Of a stretch of DNA of 64,000 bases, positions 42,133 through 52,925 are shown one piece after another; the stretch's first letter is position 1; each line of letters begins with the position of its first letter. The notes beneath the pieces were generated by a model. The model saw nothing but the letters and a program-made list of their open reading frames with translations, had not been told where the DNA came from and did no database searches. A program made the position numbers and the translations under genes. This DNA comes from Liopterus haemorrhoidalis (Eukaryota > Arthropoda > Insecta > Coleoptera > Dytiscidae): the NCBI GenBank assembly GCA_963971575.1, contig OZ020623.1, forward strand, positions 12,030,980 through 12,094,979, given 5' to 3'.

Positions 42133-42245
42133 ATGAAAAAAAAAAAAACAATCAATTTTGTTGTGTGCCGCAATGTAAATCGTGAATAAGGAAGAATCCT
42201 TCTTAAACATTCCATAATTTACATAAATCGAAAAAAAATATCAAT
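42133..42245 (+). pseudogene. THAP-like zinc finger first exon, broken
   Basis: The frame reads NQFCCVPQCKS, stop, IRKNPS, stop, TFHNLHKSKK. It is the same exon as 25718-25832 with stops at the Arg and Leu positions. About 130 bp inside the left terminal repeat, as in the copy at 3776. Confidence 0.65.
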
Positions 42246-42750
42246 TGAAACGACGTTTGGAGGCGAAAGTGGATCGTTTTATGGACCCAAAAACTAAAAA
42301 TGGGCAAAAATCCAATCCCATGCATGCATGTTTGCTCGTTGCATTTTATGGAAAGTGATTTTTTACGTCCAAGAAAAGACTAAAAAAAGCATTTATCCCA
42401 CCCAAAATTTGCCTAAATCATCAGTTGATATATTAAAAGGCCCTTCTACTTTTTCAGGCAGAGATATTAATTTTTACTAATATATTTACCATATTTTTAT
42501 TGTTATTATATTGCCAGACAGTCAAAAAGAATTAAAAATACAATAAAGAACTAAAAATTTCCTTGAAATTTCTTTAGAATAGTATATTATTACATATCTT
42601 GTAAATCGTAGATTACCTTTAAATTAAAAAAAAGCTCGGAAAACAGGAAAAATACAACTCGTGTTCATTTTCACCATGTAAACAAATACACGAGTAACAG
42701 TTTAATGTCAGTTTCGAGTGTTCCAGCTTTGCCGCATATGGCGCTGCGAT

Positions 42751-42914
42751 CAGTGGCGCATTAAGTTGCTTGGGGGCCCTGGGCGGCAAAATTAAAATGG
42801 TCCCTCTCTTATTTTAAATAGAATGGAAATATTTGTATATAGGCTTCGGTAGGCCCCCCGGCTTCGTGGGCCCCTGGAGGCCGCCTAGTCCGCACACCGC
42901 TTAATTCGCGTCTG
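42751..42914. mobile_element. Short hAT MITE nested in the THAP element
   Basis: The ends CAGTGGCGCATTAAG and CAGACGCGAATTAAG (inverse) are flanked by a perfect 8-bp duplication GCTGCGAT (42743-42750, 42915-42922). The related element at 47.76 kb has the empty site GCGCTGCGATCTTAAAAAG. Confidence 0.95.
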
Positions 42915-43605
42915 GCTGCGATCTTAAAAAGTTTCCCCTATTAGGTATTATGAGCATTCAAGTGAATGAAAAGATACCAGCTAGCAGATTGAGAAACACT
43001 GATCTGTTTTAATTATTATCAAATATAAAACGTCTCATATTCAGTCGTCTAGATTCTTAGTTCTGTCTAGACTTAGTTGTATGGTACACAAAGCTAGTCT
43101 TTAAGTTCTCATAATCTTACAAACAAAATCCTATACAGTTCATATCTCTTCAGCACAAAATTTGATTATATTATCACTATGGTGCCATGATAACCAATTT
43201 AGTTTTGTATATTGGTATATTTAACGGCTACGGAGAACAGCCTAAATATCTCGCATGAGTTTGATGAGAGTGAGCTTGTTTTTGACTGAATAAACTAGGG
43301 GCCAGTCCCAGAATTCATAATTCGATGGAACCGATGCAATATGATTAGCATAGAAATCTTTTTGTAATATTTACCTAACCTAAAATTTGCTAAAGTAATG
43401 ACGCTGTTATTATTTTCAAAATAAGTGCAAAATGATCCATCCTCTTTGTCTGATTCTGATAAAATAAGTGTTTCAGATGAAGTATTATTTTAATATATGA
43501 CAAAACAATACACCGCAAAGTGATCAATTATGTAGCGAATAAATATTTAAATGATGATTTCCAGAAACATTTCAGGATCACACGTTAATCATTGATAAAT
43601 GCTCT

Positions 43606-43644
43606 CAATAATGGCCAACTTTCAGTAAAAGTTGGCCATTATTG
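43606..43644. repeat. 17-bp perfect hairpin at the RTE 5' junction
   Basis: CAATAATGGCCAACTTT and its exact inverse AAAGTTGGCCATTATTG are separated by CAGTA. The left arm recurs right after the RTE tail at about 44162-44176. Confidence 0.9.
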
Positions 43645-44136
43645 AAGCATGTGTATAAGCCCGGTAATGACATATGTCCAAGCTTGGTCTCTAACCGATA
43701 AACAAACAAGAAAGATTAGAACTTGCCAACACAGAATGGAAAGAAGCATGCTCGAAGTTACGTGGAAAGATAAAATGTCAATAAAAACTATGAAACACAA
43801 AACTAAAATCTCAGATATCATATCGACCATACGATCTTTGAAATGGACCTGGGGACTGGACACACCATCAGGAAAGAAACGAGCTGGAGTAAGGATCTTA
43901 TTGAATAGATGATCTTATTAAAAGAAGCAGAGGAAGACAGCCAAGAAGATGGAAGGACGAAATAAGACAACTGGCAGGATCAACATGGACTACAATAGCG
44001 CATAATCGAAAAGAATGGAAACGTCTGGGGGAGGCCTTCGTCCGAAGGGGCACAAATCCTAATTAATTAATATTAGAAAATAATTTAAATTTCTTATAGG
44101 TTAAGTAAGAATGTAATTATGGGTTTAAATAAAGGC

Positions 44137-44166
<30 letters not shown>
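43628..44166 (+). mobile_element. 5'-truncated RTE-type non-LTR element
   Basis: It contains only the 3' end of the reverse transcriptase gene and an (AAT)n tail (about 44139-44166). It is flanked by AATAATGGCCAACTTT on both sides, which is the likely TSD overlapping the tail. At the 5' junction the target sequence is also present inverted. Confidence 0.75.
43660..44066 (+). pseudogene. RTE reverse transcriptase C-terminal fragment
   Basis: Blocks: SLTDKQTRKIRTCQHRMERS, then MKHKTKISDIISTIRSLKW, RGRQPRRWKDEIRQLAG and WKRLGEAFVRRGTNPN before TAA at 44064-44066. This is the usual tail of RTE-clade and related insect reverse transcriptases (MERAMLGVxxRDR..., KRxxGRPxxRWxDD, LGEAYVQQ). Frameshifts lie near 43855 and 43910. 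Inactive. Confidence 0.8.
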
Positions 44167-44168
<2 letters not shown>

Positions 44169-44704
44169 GCCAACTTTACCTCTTGATAGAGTTGGTCTTA
44201 CATCAATCAGTTAATCGGTCTTTTCATTCGATGAAACCGATTGCTAATCGGATTTTACATCGACGAATTTAGAAACGCGTCGATTAAAAAAATTGGTGAA
44301 TTAGCGGATGAATTCTGGAACTTGCCCCAGTTTTGGATACGAATATTTCGCCACCTCGCTAGAGATAGTTGTAGATAATTGTAGACAGAATTAACTAACA
44401 GCTTCTGACTCTGGATTTGCGTTTATTGATAATAATAGCGAAATGGGATTCAACTGTTACCTATTATATACCTGTATTATACGTTCAAATTAAAGACCGG
44501 TAGCTCAGGTAGAGTTAACGAGACAAGCAGGGTATGCCACACAAATATTTACATACTAAATTGGCAGATTTTTATTTACGCATTATATATTTGACCCTCG
44601 TTTTGAATCTACAAAATTTCAAATACAATTTTGACCTGTCTGGGGAAAAAGGCTCTACATCGCTGGCCTATACACTCCACTGAAGATCGTCAAGATATAC
44701 AGAC

Positions 44705-44852
44705 CAATTCTGTAACTCAGTTACTATGATCATTGTAAGTAAATTTGTCACTATGAGCAAGGTCAGTTACTATCTTGAATGAAAGTCATTATACTTTTTA
44801 TAATATTTTATCTCGTAGTGACGTTACTACACAGTAAATTTTTACAGAATTG
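44705..44852. mobile_element. CAATTCTGTAA MITE, copy 2
   Basis: The inverted ends CAATTCTGTAA are present and the body matches 26686-26832 in inverse orientation (TCACTATGAGCAAGGTCAGT, then AATGAAAGTCATTATA). Non-coding. Confidence 0.75.
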
Positions 44853-45798
44853 ATTGTATGCATTATTATTTATTTATTTATCTTTATATATTTCTAGATG
44901 AGGCTGGTCTACAAAATTTTCCAGGGCCGGTTTAATTTGCCAGTCACTGCTTCCAGGAATACTCACTAGATCTACTATTAGCTAATCTCTCCATTATTTT
45001 CCAAAATTCTTGGAAAAAGTTTCATAACTTTTGAAACAACTGTTTTATTTTTGTTTATTATTATTATATTTTTTTTAATCAAATTACAATGATTCATTTA
45101 AGAACAGTATTTTGCTTATTAATACGAAAACATATTAGTTATGTTAAAATTTCACAACCTATTGTATTATTCTAACTTGTATAATACAATTGGTTACAAT
45201 TTTAGATGACAAAATTGTAACCAATTATCAAGGCCACAATTTGTAACCACGTGTTTGATAATATGTATATAGCATTCTTAGCATGGGTCGTTTTTACGGA
45301 AGTTAAATATAGTTTTTTTTTACTACCCATTTTTTATGCAATTACTGGGTTGCTAAAAAATTAACTTTGCAACTTATAGAAGCACGCATTGGTTTGGTTT
45401 TGACAGTTCATATTTGATAATGGAGAAGTGCAGGGCCCAGGCAATGCAAGTCAAATTTTAAAATGTTACAAAATATCCGAATTTCCTTGTATGTATGTAA
45501 TTTTTCTGCCAGGTGTTTATTTTTATCTCCAAATCACAAAAACACCTAGTTTATTTCAATAAGTTCCCATAAAAATCTTCTTTTTTTCAATTTTTACTAT
45601 CACCTGTTACACCTTGCGTATTTAAGTTTTCGTGAGAACATGGTACCTGAACATCTGGGACAATGGCGAGACGAAAGTAACTGAATCTCTACTTACCTGC
45701 TCGTTTTACATCTTATAAACGTAATATACCGTAAGGATATGTTAAAAAAACAGGAAAAGGATGTACCACGCAAATTGAAATTAGTGAAAGGATTATTT
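44853..45798. other. Unassigned AT-rich DNA with one hairpin
   Basis: No gene. A stem at about 45189-45225 is formed by ATTGGTTACAATTTT and its inverse around a 7-base loop. CAGGGCCGGTTTAATTTG at about 44930 may be an isolated hAT end. Confidence 0.45.
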
Positions 45799-46031
45799 TA
45801 GCAGAAACTTCTTAAGCGCTTTGACATCTGGTGGCGATTTTCGGAAGAAACAAGAGTGACATTTTTTGTTTTGTTCAATGGAGAAATACCTGTTTTTTTG
45901 TTATTACCGACCGCCAACTATAAGGGAGGTATTGTGATCATACCGAAAAAAACTAAAACTTTCCTTGAAATTTCTTTAGAATAAAATATTATTACATATA
46001 TTGTAAATCGTAGATTAACTTTAAATAAAAA

Positions 46032-47104
46032 AATTGATGTGAAATGTGAATTTGTACACATTGCAGGATTTCGCAGGTATATAATAAGTGAAGGCGGCAT
46101 GCTGAGCATGCCGCCTGCTCAGCATCTTTAAAAACAAATTTTATGTTAAAATATTTTTTTGTTAATTTTTATTCGAATACCTAATACCATTATTTAGGTT
46201 TCTTAATATGTGCAGTTTTTTTTTTTTTTTTTAATATAGTAAGGTTCATTACGATTTTGAAAATTGCACCTATGGCTTCTATTGGTTGTTTTAAGTCATA
46301 TGCTCCGTACCTCCGGTTTCGTATACATGACACAGAATGAAAATATAATTCCAACAATTCCAACTGGTTATTAAATTTACGCTCTTAAAAATTAAATGCA
46401 ACATTTGCCAAAATACAACTGGAAATTTGACAAAATAATTTAAACAAAATAAAAATGGAAAAAAAACAAAAAATAAAATTGTCTCTTCTGCCCGGGAGCG
46501 AACCCTAGTTTATTGCGTAGCAAGCGAGCAAGCTAACCATTAGACCATGATACGCCTTCTAGTATAGTGTGTTACATAACTATAACTTTTCTACATTGAC
46601 AACCAAAAAACACAAAAAATGCGTTATTTTCCGAAAACATAATCTGATAAAAAATTCCTGTTGTACTATTCCGGTTCACACCAATGAGGTACATTACTTA
46701 GAATTTTTTCAGATTTTTAGTTTAAACCATTTGGGCTACAGGGTGTGGGACAATTTTTTTTTTGCACAATTTTGGCAAAAATCGCTTCAAAATAATTTAT
46801 TTTGCAAAAATAAAATTTTGATCGTTAATCCACATACTAAGGGCTTTCATTTGATACCATACACAGAATTTATTTATTTATTAAGGGAGTATTTTTGAGG
46901 TGCACATATTTGTTTATATTTTTAGTGGGATATGTTTTTTAGATGTTTTAGTATTTTTGCTATGTGTGGGTCAAAGAGTTGTATAAACATGCCAAATTTC
47001 AATTGTCTAGGTTTAGCCGTTTGGCTACAATTTTTACCGAACAGACAGACAGAAGAAAAAATGACGGTAAAAGGGTTTTTTGGTCATACCTACAAAACCC
47101 TAAA
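46032..47104 (-). mobile_element. HINE copy C
   Basis: The hairpin end (TTGATGTGAAATGTGAATTT near 46034) and the TACAAAACCCTAAA end at 47090-47104 frame the usual HINE internals, including a short GACA run. It lies in an A run of the THAP-family element. More diverged than A/B. Confidence 0.8.
46481..46558 (-). repeat. tRNA-like block inside HINE C
   Basis: The minus strand reads GGCGTATCATGGTCTAATGG, then TTAGCTTGC, and ends AGGGTTCGCTCCCGGGC. The ATGGTCTAATGGTTAG part is like the A box of tRNA-Glu and GGGTTCGCTCCCGGG like a T arm. The central part differs wholly from copies A, B and D. It occupies the same position, next to a CAAAAAATGCGTTATTTTCC block. Confidence 0.6.
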
Positions 47105-47145
47105 AAAAGGACAAATAGTTCGGAAAATAGGAAAATACAACTTGT

Positions 47146-47676
47146 CAGGGCCGGCGCTAGGATATGCGAGGCCATGTGCCCAGGCAAGAAAAATTTATAT
47201 TGACGCGGTGGTCAAAAAGGGCTGGTTCAATAATGATGGACCACGCAAAATGATGGAATAAACGAGATACATCAGTCAAAATGTACTTTTCCTTACCTGG
47301 TGCTGTCCGCTACTACGCTATGTTTACATATTAGATACTTCTATAATGTTTTAAATGTATATATTTTAATGAGGGATACATTTAGTGAATGTTACACCAT
47401 TTTTTTTTTTTTCTGTGGCATGTATCAGTTACATCTTTCGGCTGTGTGATTTTCTCTCGTATTCGGGGAATCACAGCGCTTCACAGCCGATGCAAAGCAC
47501 CCCACCCGCTTTCTTCTTTATAATTTCAGCGCGCTCGAAAACTATATTACTACATATACAATTTAGATGGGAGTTTGGTGTAAGCGAGTACGCTCGGTTC
47601 CGAAAGTTCGCCCCATTCGCGAGGCCTGTTGGGCCGCGAAACCATGTGCCACTGCACATGCCTAGCGCCGGCCCTG
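47146..47676. mobile_element. Non-coding hAT nested in the THAP-family element
   Basis: The ends CAGGGCCGGCGCTAGG and its inverse are flanked by CAACTTGT/CAACTCGT (47138-47145, 47677-47684; one mismatch). GCGAGGCC(A/T) motifs near both ends are subterminal repeats. The sequence in copy 42004 (ATACAACTCGTGTTCATTTT) is the empty site. No transposase remnant seen. Confidence 0.9.
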
Positions 47677-47791
47677 CAACTCGTGTTCATTTTCGCCATG
47701 TAAACAAATACACAAGTGACAGTTTAATGTCACTCGAGTGTTCCAGCTTTTGCCGCATATAGCGCTGCGATCTTAAAAAGTTTCCTTTATA

Positions 47792-48356
47792 ACCAAGGAA
47801 TCCGAAGTATACGTCATAGATCAAAATTTGTTTAACCATATTACAGTTGTTTATTTATTACTATCATAATTAACATAATAATATTAATAAAGCATGCACA
47901 AGCGATAACCTTTTGATTGTAATGACCCCTATTGACTTCGTCCAGTAGACCGGCGCCATTATCACATACGATGTAAGGTGTATGCGCAGATAAAAAATTA
48001 TAACCTAACATTTTTAGAACAACATCGTTGTTAAGATATAATTAGATATCAATTTAATTACAAACGAAGTTTTCTTTTGTTTAGAGCAAAAGTTGTTTTC
48101 GATTGTTACAGGGCAAATCTTACATGCTAACCAGTGCTGCAAAATTATAATCAGTAAATTCATTAATATCAATATGTCTAGACAATAAAAATAACTAATT
48201 TGTTCAATATTTTATTTATCAGAAGTCACTGCCATGCATCAATAATAAAACAAAAATATGGTTACGAAATATAATAATTATGAGTCACTTGGTTCATTAT
48301 TTTATTACCATAACAAGTATCGACTTTAAAACATCGGGACAACCCAAAATATAGGG
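47792..48356. other. Unassigned AT-rich DNA
   Basis: Nothing recognised. Confidence 0.35.
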
Positions 48357-48364
48357 ATGCAATC

Positions 48365-48845
48365 CAGTGATGGGATTCACCCGGTTCGCTCGAACCGTTT
48401 GTTAAGAAATTTTAAGTTCGGCGAACCGCTTGTTAAAATACTTCAAATACAGGGAATGACCATAGCCGTCAGTTCAGCAGAAGCTGAAAGAGGCTTTAGC
48501 CTTATGAATAATATATGCTCAGAAAACCGAAACAGATTGATCGTTTCAAATATAAGTAATATAATGGTTATTAATTTGAATGGTTTGCCTTTAATAGATT
48601 GGGATCCAGTACCGATTGTGCTAAATTGATTAAGAAGCAACCACAGTTCGGATGATCCTCGTGTAAAAACAAAAACGGAAGTAGAAGTGACTGAAAACCA
48701 GAGGGCTATTTGACAATATCTAAATTAATTACATATCTTAATGTTTAATTTAAATAAATATACTATTTTGTATTTTATGAAAATTTTGTGTTTTTAAACA
48801 ATACCCCTGCGGACCGGTTGTTGAGCAAATTGAATCCCATCACTG
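48365..48845 (+). mobile_element. Non-autonomous hAT element, copy 2
   Basis: The ends CAGTGATGGGATTCA are inverted and perfect, with a perfect 8-bp duplication ATGCAATC (48357-48364, 48846-48853). It is 481 bp, with the same deletion structure as copy 1 at 890-1635. Confidence 0.95.
48456..48629 (+). pseudogene. hAT dimerisation-domain remnant, open
   Basis: From ATG at 48456 the frame reads [48 protein letters not shown] to TGA at 48627-48629: 57 residues covering the hAT C-terminal dimerisation motif. It lacks the catalytic domain. Unlike copy 1 it has no internal stop. Whether it is expressed is unknown. Confidence 0.8.
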
Positions 48846-49150
48846 ATGCAATCCCAAAATTCGATATTTTTTCATTAGTATAGTATTTCCAAAATGAAAT
48901 GGTCACTCTCACTTTCTGATTCCAATAATGACTGACAGTATAACCATTATACCTGCTGAGTTTACGGTTCTGTTAAAAACAGTTGCCAGGACCGTAATAA
49001 TTATTTAAAATGTGTTTTCTTATATGCTGTTTAGAATGAACTGTATATACTCATATGACATTCATTCACATTTTTATCAGGCTTAGGACAGGCTATATTT
49101 GAATTATAAATATAGGCATGTTTAAAAATCGTTTTGTTTTAAAGTCTTTA

Positions 49151-49410
49151 TTGAGAACTGATAATAACTGAAGTGACGCCTAGCGGAATATTTTGGAACT
49201 TAACGGAATAGGATATTGTTGGATGTGGCTCTTTTAATTGCATTGTTTGTATGTATTAAAGTGAAGAAAACTTTAATCAAATGTCTTTAAAATCGCAACA
49301 GAAAATTATCTACAATGTGAATTGTTGTGTATCAAATGGCAAATGTCAACAATATCCTATTCCAATCGCCATTTTGTAAGCGACAACAGCGCCTATAGGT
49401 TTATTCTCAA
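49151..49410. mobile_element. Family T MITE, nested
   Basis: The ends TTGAGAACTGATAATAACTG and TTGAGAATAAACCTATAGGC (inverse) are flanked by TA (49149-49150, 49411-49412). The body is closely related to 37803-38068. Confidence 0.9.
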
Positions 49411-49499
49411 TAGTCTATATCAAATACTTCAAATTTGCACAAACAAAAATCATTCTTTTTTTGAACTTGTCAATTTATGGTAATTTAAAATTATTAAAA

Positions 49500-50057
49500 T
49501 ATTAATCATTATCACTATTATCATTATTTATATCACTATCAGAGTTTGTGTCACCACCACTGTCATTTAAATTAATAATGATTGAAGATTTATTTGGTGG
49601 ATTTATAAAAAATATTGATTCAATTGTCTTTACATGTTCTACACATTTTTTCCACAAATCACTACTTATTGCACTTGTTTCGTATTTAATTAATTATACT
49701 ACAGTGTCACTTTCGGCCGGTGTTGTATTTTTCCATTTGTAATTGGCTCCATATTAGTTCCATAGGGTTTAAAACATGAACAATACGTTGGATTGTTCTG
49801 TATGGAAAACTAGTTAATTCCGCAGTTCTAATTATAGGTCTATCATTACCTTCCAAAACTAACTTTTTATAAATGTTCAGTATCAGAACTTTGCAATCTT
49901 CTGACAAATGACATTTTCCTTTAGTAACCACGTCCACATTTTCGCAATCCACGTCAACGTCCACACTTTCGCACTCCAAATCACCTTGCACAGATTCACT
50001 ATATTCACTACAGAAAGTAGGAATTTCTGCAAAATCAAATGGTCGCCAAAGAGCCAT
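49500..50057 (-). pseudogene. DDE_3-type transposase with central deletion
   Basis: Start MALWRPFDFAEIPTFCSEYS, then KGKCHLSEDCKVLILNIYKK, IIRTAELTSFPYRTIQRIVH (N-terminal helix-turn-helix), joined directly to VLNPMELIWSQLQ, the motif near the third acidic residue at the end of the catalytic domain; after a shift it reads LWKKCVEHVKTIE and an acidic tail near 49550. The middle, with the first two catalytic residues, is gone. A real ATG at 50057 with a leader conserved at 63.9 kb supports the start. Confidence 0.7.
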
Positions 50058-50334
50058 GTTGTTAATGTATGCACGCTATGAACGTTGAAAATTAACTAAC
50101 AAACAAGTATAACAACCCCTAAAATTTAGAAACAATAGGATTATAAATTTGGAAAATATCCTTAATGGTTTTTAGGTAACTTCAGTTGAACTAGTGTTAT
50201 ATCTATTCAATTTAAATTTAAAATTCCCTTAATAACTCTTATATCATGTTTACAGCAACGAGTCTTAAGATTACTGCCATTACTGCATTGTTAAGCTTCA
50301 TAACAAGAGTGGCCATTTCCTTTTGGAAATACTA

Positions 50335-50822
50335 TACATAAATTTAAAATCAAGTTCACAACATCTCCTCCAAAATTCCACTTCTATTATGTTTATTTTT
50401 ATTTTACCGTAGTACAAAATATTTTCATCTATTCCAGCCTTGATCGTCCTTGCTTAATTTAAATTCTCCCGCCGTTCATTTCTAAGAAAAACAAATCATT
50501 TAGATGTGTGATTGTATATATACATGACACAAGATGTGTCGAGCGGAGGAAACGTTGAAGCGTTGGTGAACCTGCTTGGTTGGAAAAAACGCCAGTTCCC
50601 AGAGAATCTGTTCTCATGGTGTCATGTGGCATGTGGTACTACGCGATGTAATGGACTTACATCCCTTTGTTATAGACCTATTGTTAAAGATGTGTAGGAG
50701 GATTTTGAAATACTTTTTAAAAATAATAATTAGATTTGTATTAGAAATTTTGATAACAATATTTTAGTTTTGTCTTTATAAGGTTTGATAAATCGATTGT
50801 TATAAAAAGAAAATATATTAAA
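50335..50822. other. Unassigned DNA with a GC-richer patch
   Basis: The interval 50520-50700 is richer in GC and open in one frame (EALVNLLGWKKRQFPENLFS), but I do not recognise it and found no clear splice signals. Confidence 0.3.
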
Positions 50823-50908
50823 AATTTATGTGAAGTGTGAATTTTCACATATTTCAGGATTTTGCAGGTATTTAGTAAGTGTAAAAAGCCAACATAATAC
50901 TGGATGTC
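50823..50908 (-). mobile_element. HINE 3'-end fragment
   Basis: It contains GTGAAGTGTGAATTTTCACA, TTTCAGGATTTTGCAGGTAT and then TACTGGATGTC-type flanking also seen at 13365. Only the 3' end is present. Confidence 0.75.
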
Positions 50909-51954
50909 TAGGAATATCTTCTATATTAAAAAGTCTACATATATCTCCCTTATTATTGACTTAACAGCAAAATCATGTATGACAAAAATAGTTTATAATA
51001 AGAAAACAAATCTTTTTCTTAATATATTCTATTTCGATTTCATGAATATTTGGGGTCTTACGGAGAGAAATTCTAAAACTAAAATCTTGAAATATTTCAT
51101 TATTATTTACTTTACATCAAAATTGCCGCTGACAGACAAATTATCACACGGACGGAAAGGAGTGACCATATTAATTCTATGCAGTGATATGGAGAGAAGG
51201 TGTGATTAAATCTAAGTCGGATAAAAGTGCATATAATAGATCTGCTTTGTTGAGAAGAAAACCAAAGCTTTCCTAGGAAGGAGGGGTTGATTTTGACCAT
51301 TGGTGACTCAACTTAACGCGTATCCCTCTAGCGGCAAAAAAGCGAACACTTCGAAAAAGGTTACTGTCATTGTTTACGTATAATTCACCATGTGTTTTAT
51401 TGTTTCTGTCCATTCTCACTCCATTTTTACAGCGAATAAAGTGATAAATTTAAGAAAAAAAGATTAAATTCTCCTTGTTGTGTGTATGGTAGTCAATCAC
51501 AGGAAGAACATCTTCGAATATTAGATTGAAAGATTATCAGTGATTCTAAAATTTTGTTTCTATTGAAGGGAATTTATACTGTTCAGATGATTTTAAACAA
51601 GTTTTAAACGTTGAATTTTTCATTTTCCCTGTCTCACATGTGCAAGAAAATCGTTTAATGCTGTCTAAATTATTGTTAATATAATTAAAACCCCTTGTTA
51701 TTTCATGGGAGTGTTCCATAACTGTGTTAGTTTGCAAATATTTGACAGTTTTCTTGTGTAGAATAAATTACAAGTTCTCTTTCTATAAAATTTCTTGAGA
51801 TATGTGTAGATATTAAGTATTCAAATAAATGTTTTAAGTTCAAAGTATAACATTTTATTTTCTCTGTGAGTATAAGCCGGCACCAACATACAATATATAA
51901 CCTCTGAAAATATTCATTTACAAGCAGCAAATTTTATCATAAAATGGATTCACA
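50909..51954. other. Unassigned DNA with a possible THAP-like scrap
   Basis: At about 51462 the plus strand reads NSPCCVYGSQSQEEHLRILD before a stop; the CCV start resembles the THAP-like exons elsewhere but the second Cys pair is lost. Nothing else supported. Confidence 0.3.
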
Positions 51955-52135
51955 TATATTTATACACTTTTTTAATACTCGGTTATAATTTAAATATACT
52001 GTATACAGCAAGAAAACGTAAATTAGACCAAAAATTGATTATAAACCAATACTGTTTACATACGTTGACAGATGACTATCCTTTTTCTTGTCAAAAGTTC
52101 ACAAGGCGATAGTGGCGCCGTTTCGGTAATTATAG
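51955..52135 (-). repeat. Dispersed repeat R, copy 2
   Basis: The inverse strand from AAACGGCGCCACTATCGCCT to TTACGTTTTCTTGCTGTATA matches 13461-13612. Confidence 0.65.
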
Positions 52136-52774
52136 TCGCGAATAGTATGATCCTTTGAACTGTAGAGAATCTATGTATTCTTGTTGGTTGTATATGGTTG
52201 ATTTGAAGATTGACATAATTAGAATTCTTTAAAAGCTATTACTTTCAATTTTATCGTACGTTTGGTGAGCAGCCAAGAAATAAGAGAAAATGATTCAACT
52301 ACCAACCTTGAGTAAAGAAACAATTGCATCTTTTTCCTACGTTTACCGTGTGACAGTTTGAACAATTTTCCTTAAATGACTACCTTTTATGAACTTACAG
52401 TTATGTATGTTACCAATTTATAATAATTTATAATTTATGGCCAATTTCTTTATAATTAACTATGATATCCGGTTGAGAATATATTGGTTTATTAATTTTT
52501 ATAGTAACAAAAAAAGTTCCTGTTATTATTAATTATTAATAATAGGTTTAAAAGTCAAATGATTTAAATATTTAACAGTTGGCACGCCTTGTTTGGTTTA
52601 AATTTGTAACGTGTGAATTTGTCAAGGTCGGTGAAATGCATGCCAAATTTTTTATTAAATATTTGTTTACAAAACTAAATAATGTGTTAAAAAGACGCTG
52701 TTTTACGACGGTTTCAGGAGATAATTTACCATATAATATTCCGATATTACCTAAAGACACAAACCTGTCAAATA

Positions 52775-52925
52775 TTGAAACGGCGCTACTATCGCCTTTT
52801 TATTTTTTTACACGAAGAAGAATACTTATCTGTCAAAGTATGTAAACAGTATATGTATGTATCTGTCAAAGTATGTAAACAGTATATGTATCTGTTAAAG
52901 TATGTAAACAGTATAGATCATTTTA
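52775..52925 (+). repeat. Dispersed repeat R, copy 3, with a local tandem repeat
   Basis: It begins ACGGCGCTACTATCGCC and continues as copy 1, then ATCTGTCAAAGTATGTAAAC occurs three times (52828-52860, 52861-52889, 52890-52916) as units of 27-33 bp. The tandem expansion is absent from copies 1 and 2. Confidence 0.7.

Larger units (their letters stand above)
42004..42940 (+). mobile_element. TAGGGGAAAC-family element with THAP exon
   Basis: The ends TAGGGGAAACTTCCTAAGCA and TAGGGGAAACTTTTTAAGAT (inverse) are flanked by TTA (42001-42003, 42941-42943). It contains a THAP-like exon near the left end and a hAT MITE at 42751-42914 near the right end. The best preserved copy for defining the family in this window. 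Confidence 0.8.
43297..44332. mobile_element. TIR element split by an RTE insertion
   Basis: GGGGCCAGTCCCAGAATTCAT on the left is mirrored by the inverse of ATGAATTCTGGAACTTGCCCC on the right. The region between holds an RTE tail at 43628-44166. No clear TSD. Confidence 0.6.
45799..47791 (+). mobile_element. TAGGGGAAAC-family element with two nested insertions
   Basis: The left end TAGCAGAAACTTCTTAAGCG and right end AAAAAGTTTCCTTTA match the family. Comparison with 42004-42940 shows the same internal order (CCTTGAAATTTCTTTAGAAT, then CGGAAAA.AGGAAAATACAAC, then GTTCATTTTC.CCATGTAAAC). The THAP exon is deleted. A HINE (46032-47104) and a hAT (47146-47676) are inserted. Confidence 0.75.
48881..50334 (-). 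mobile_element. DDE_3-like TIR element, internally deleted
   Basis: The ends TAGTATTTCCAAAATGAAAT and TAGTATTTCCAAAAGGAAAT (inverse) are flanked by TA (48879-48880, 50335-50336). Its 5' part (leader plus start of the gene) is conserved at 63658-64000. A family T MITE is nested at 49151-49410. It inserted 27 bp from the end of the hAT copy 2 duplication. Confidence 0.85.

Noticed and set aside
44500..44610. tRNA-like A box (GGTAGCTCAGGTAGAG) near 44505
   Set aside because: No B box at a proper distance and no cloverleaf; at most an old SINE scrap.
46569..47261. Open frames of about 109 codons within 46.5-47.3 kb
   Set aside because: They lie in HINE C, a non-coding element, and similar frames arise in other HINE copies by sequence repetition.
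47385..47762. 125-codon plus-strand frame
   Set aside because: It runs across the inside and right end of the non-coding hAT and into its host element; no domain-like content.
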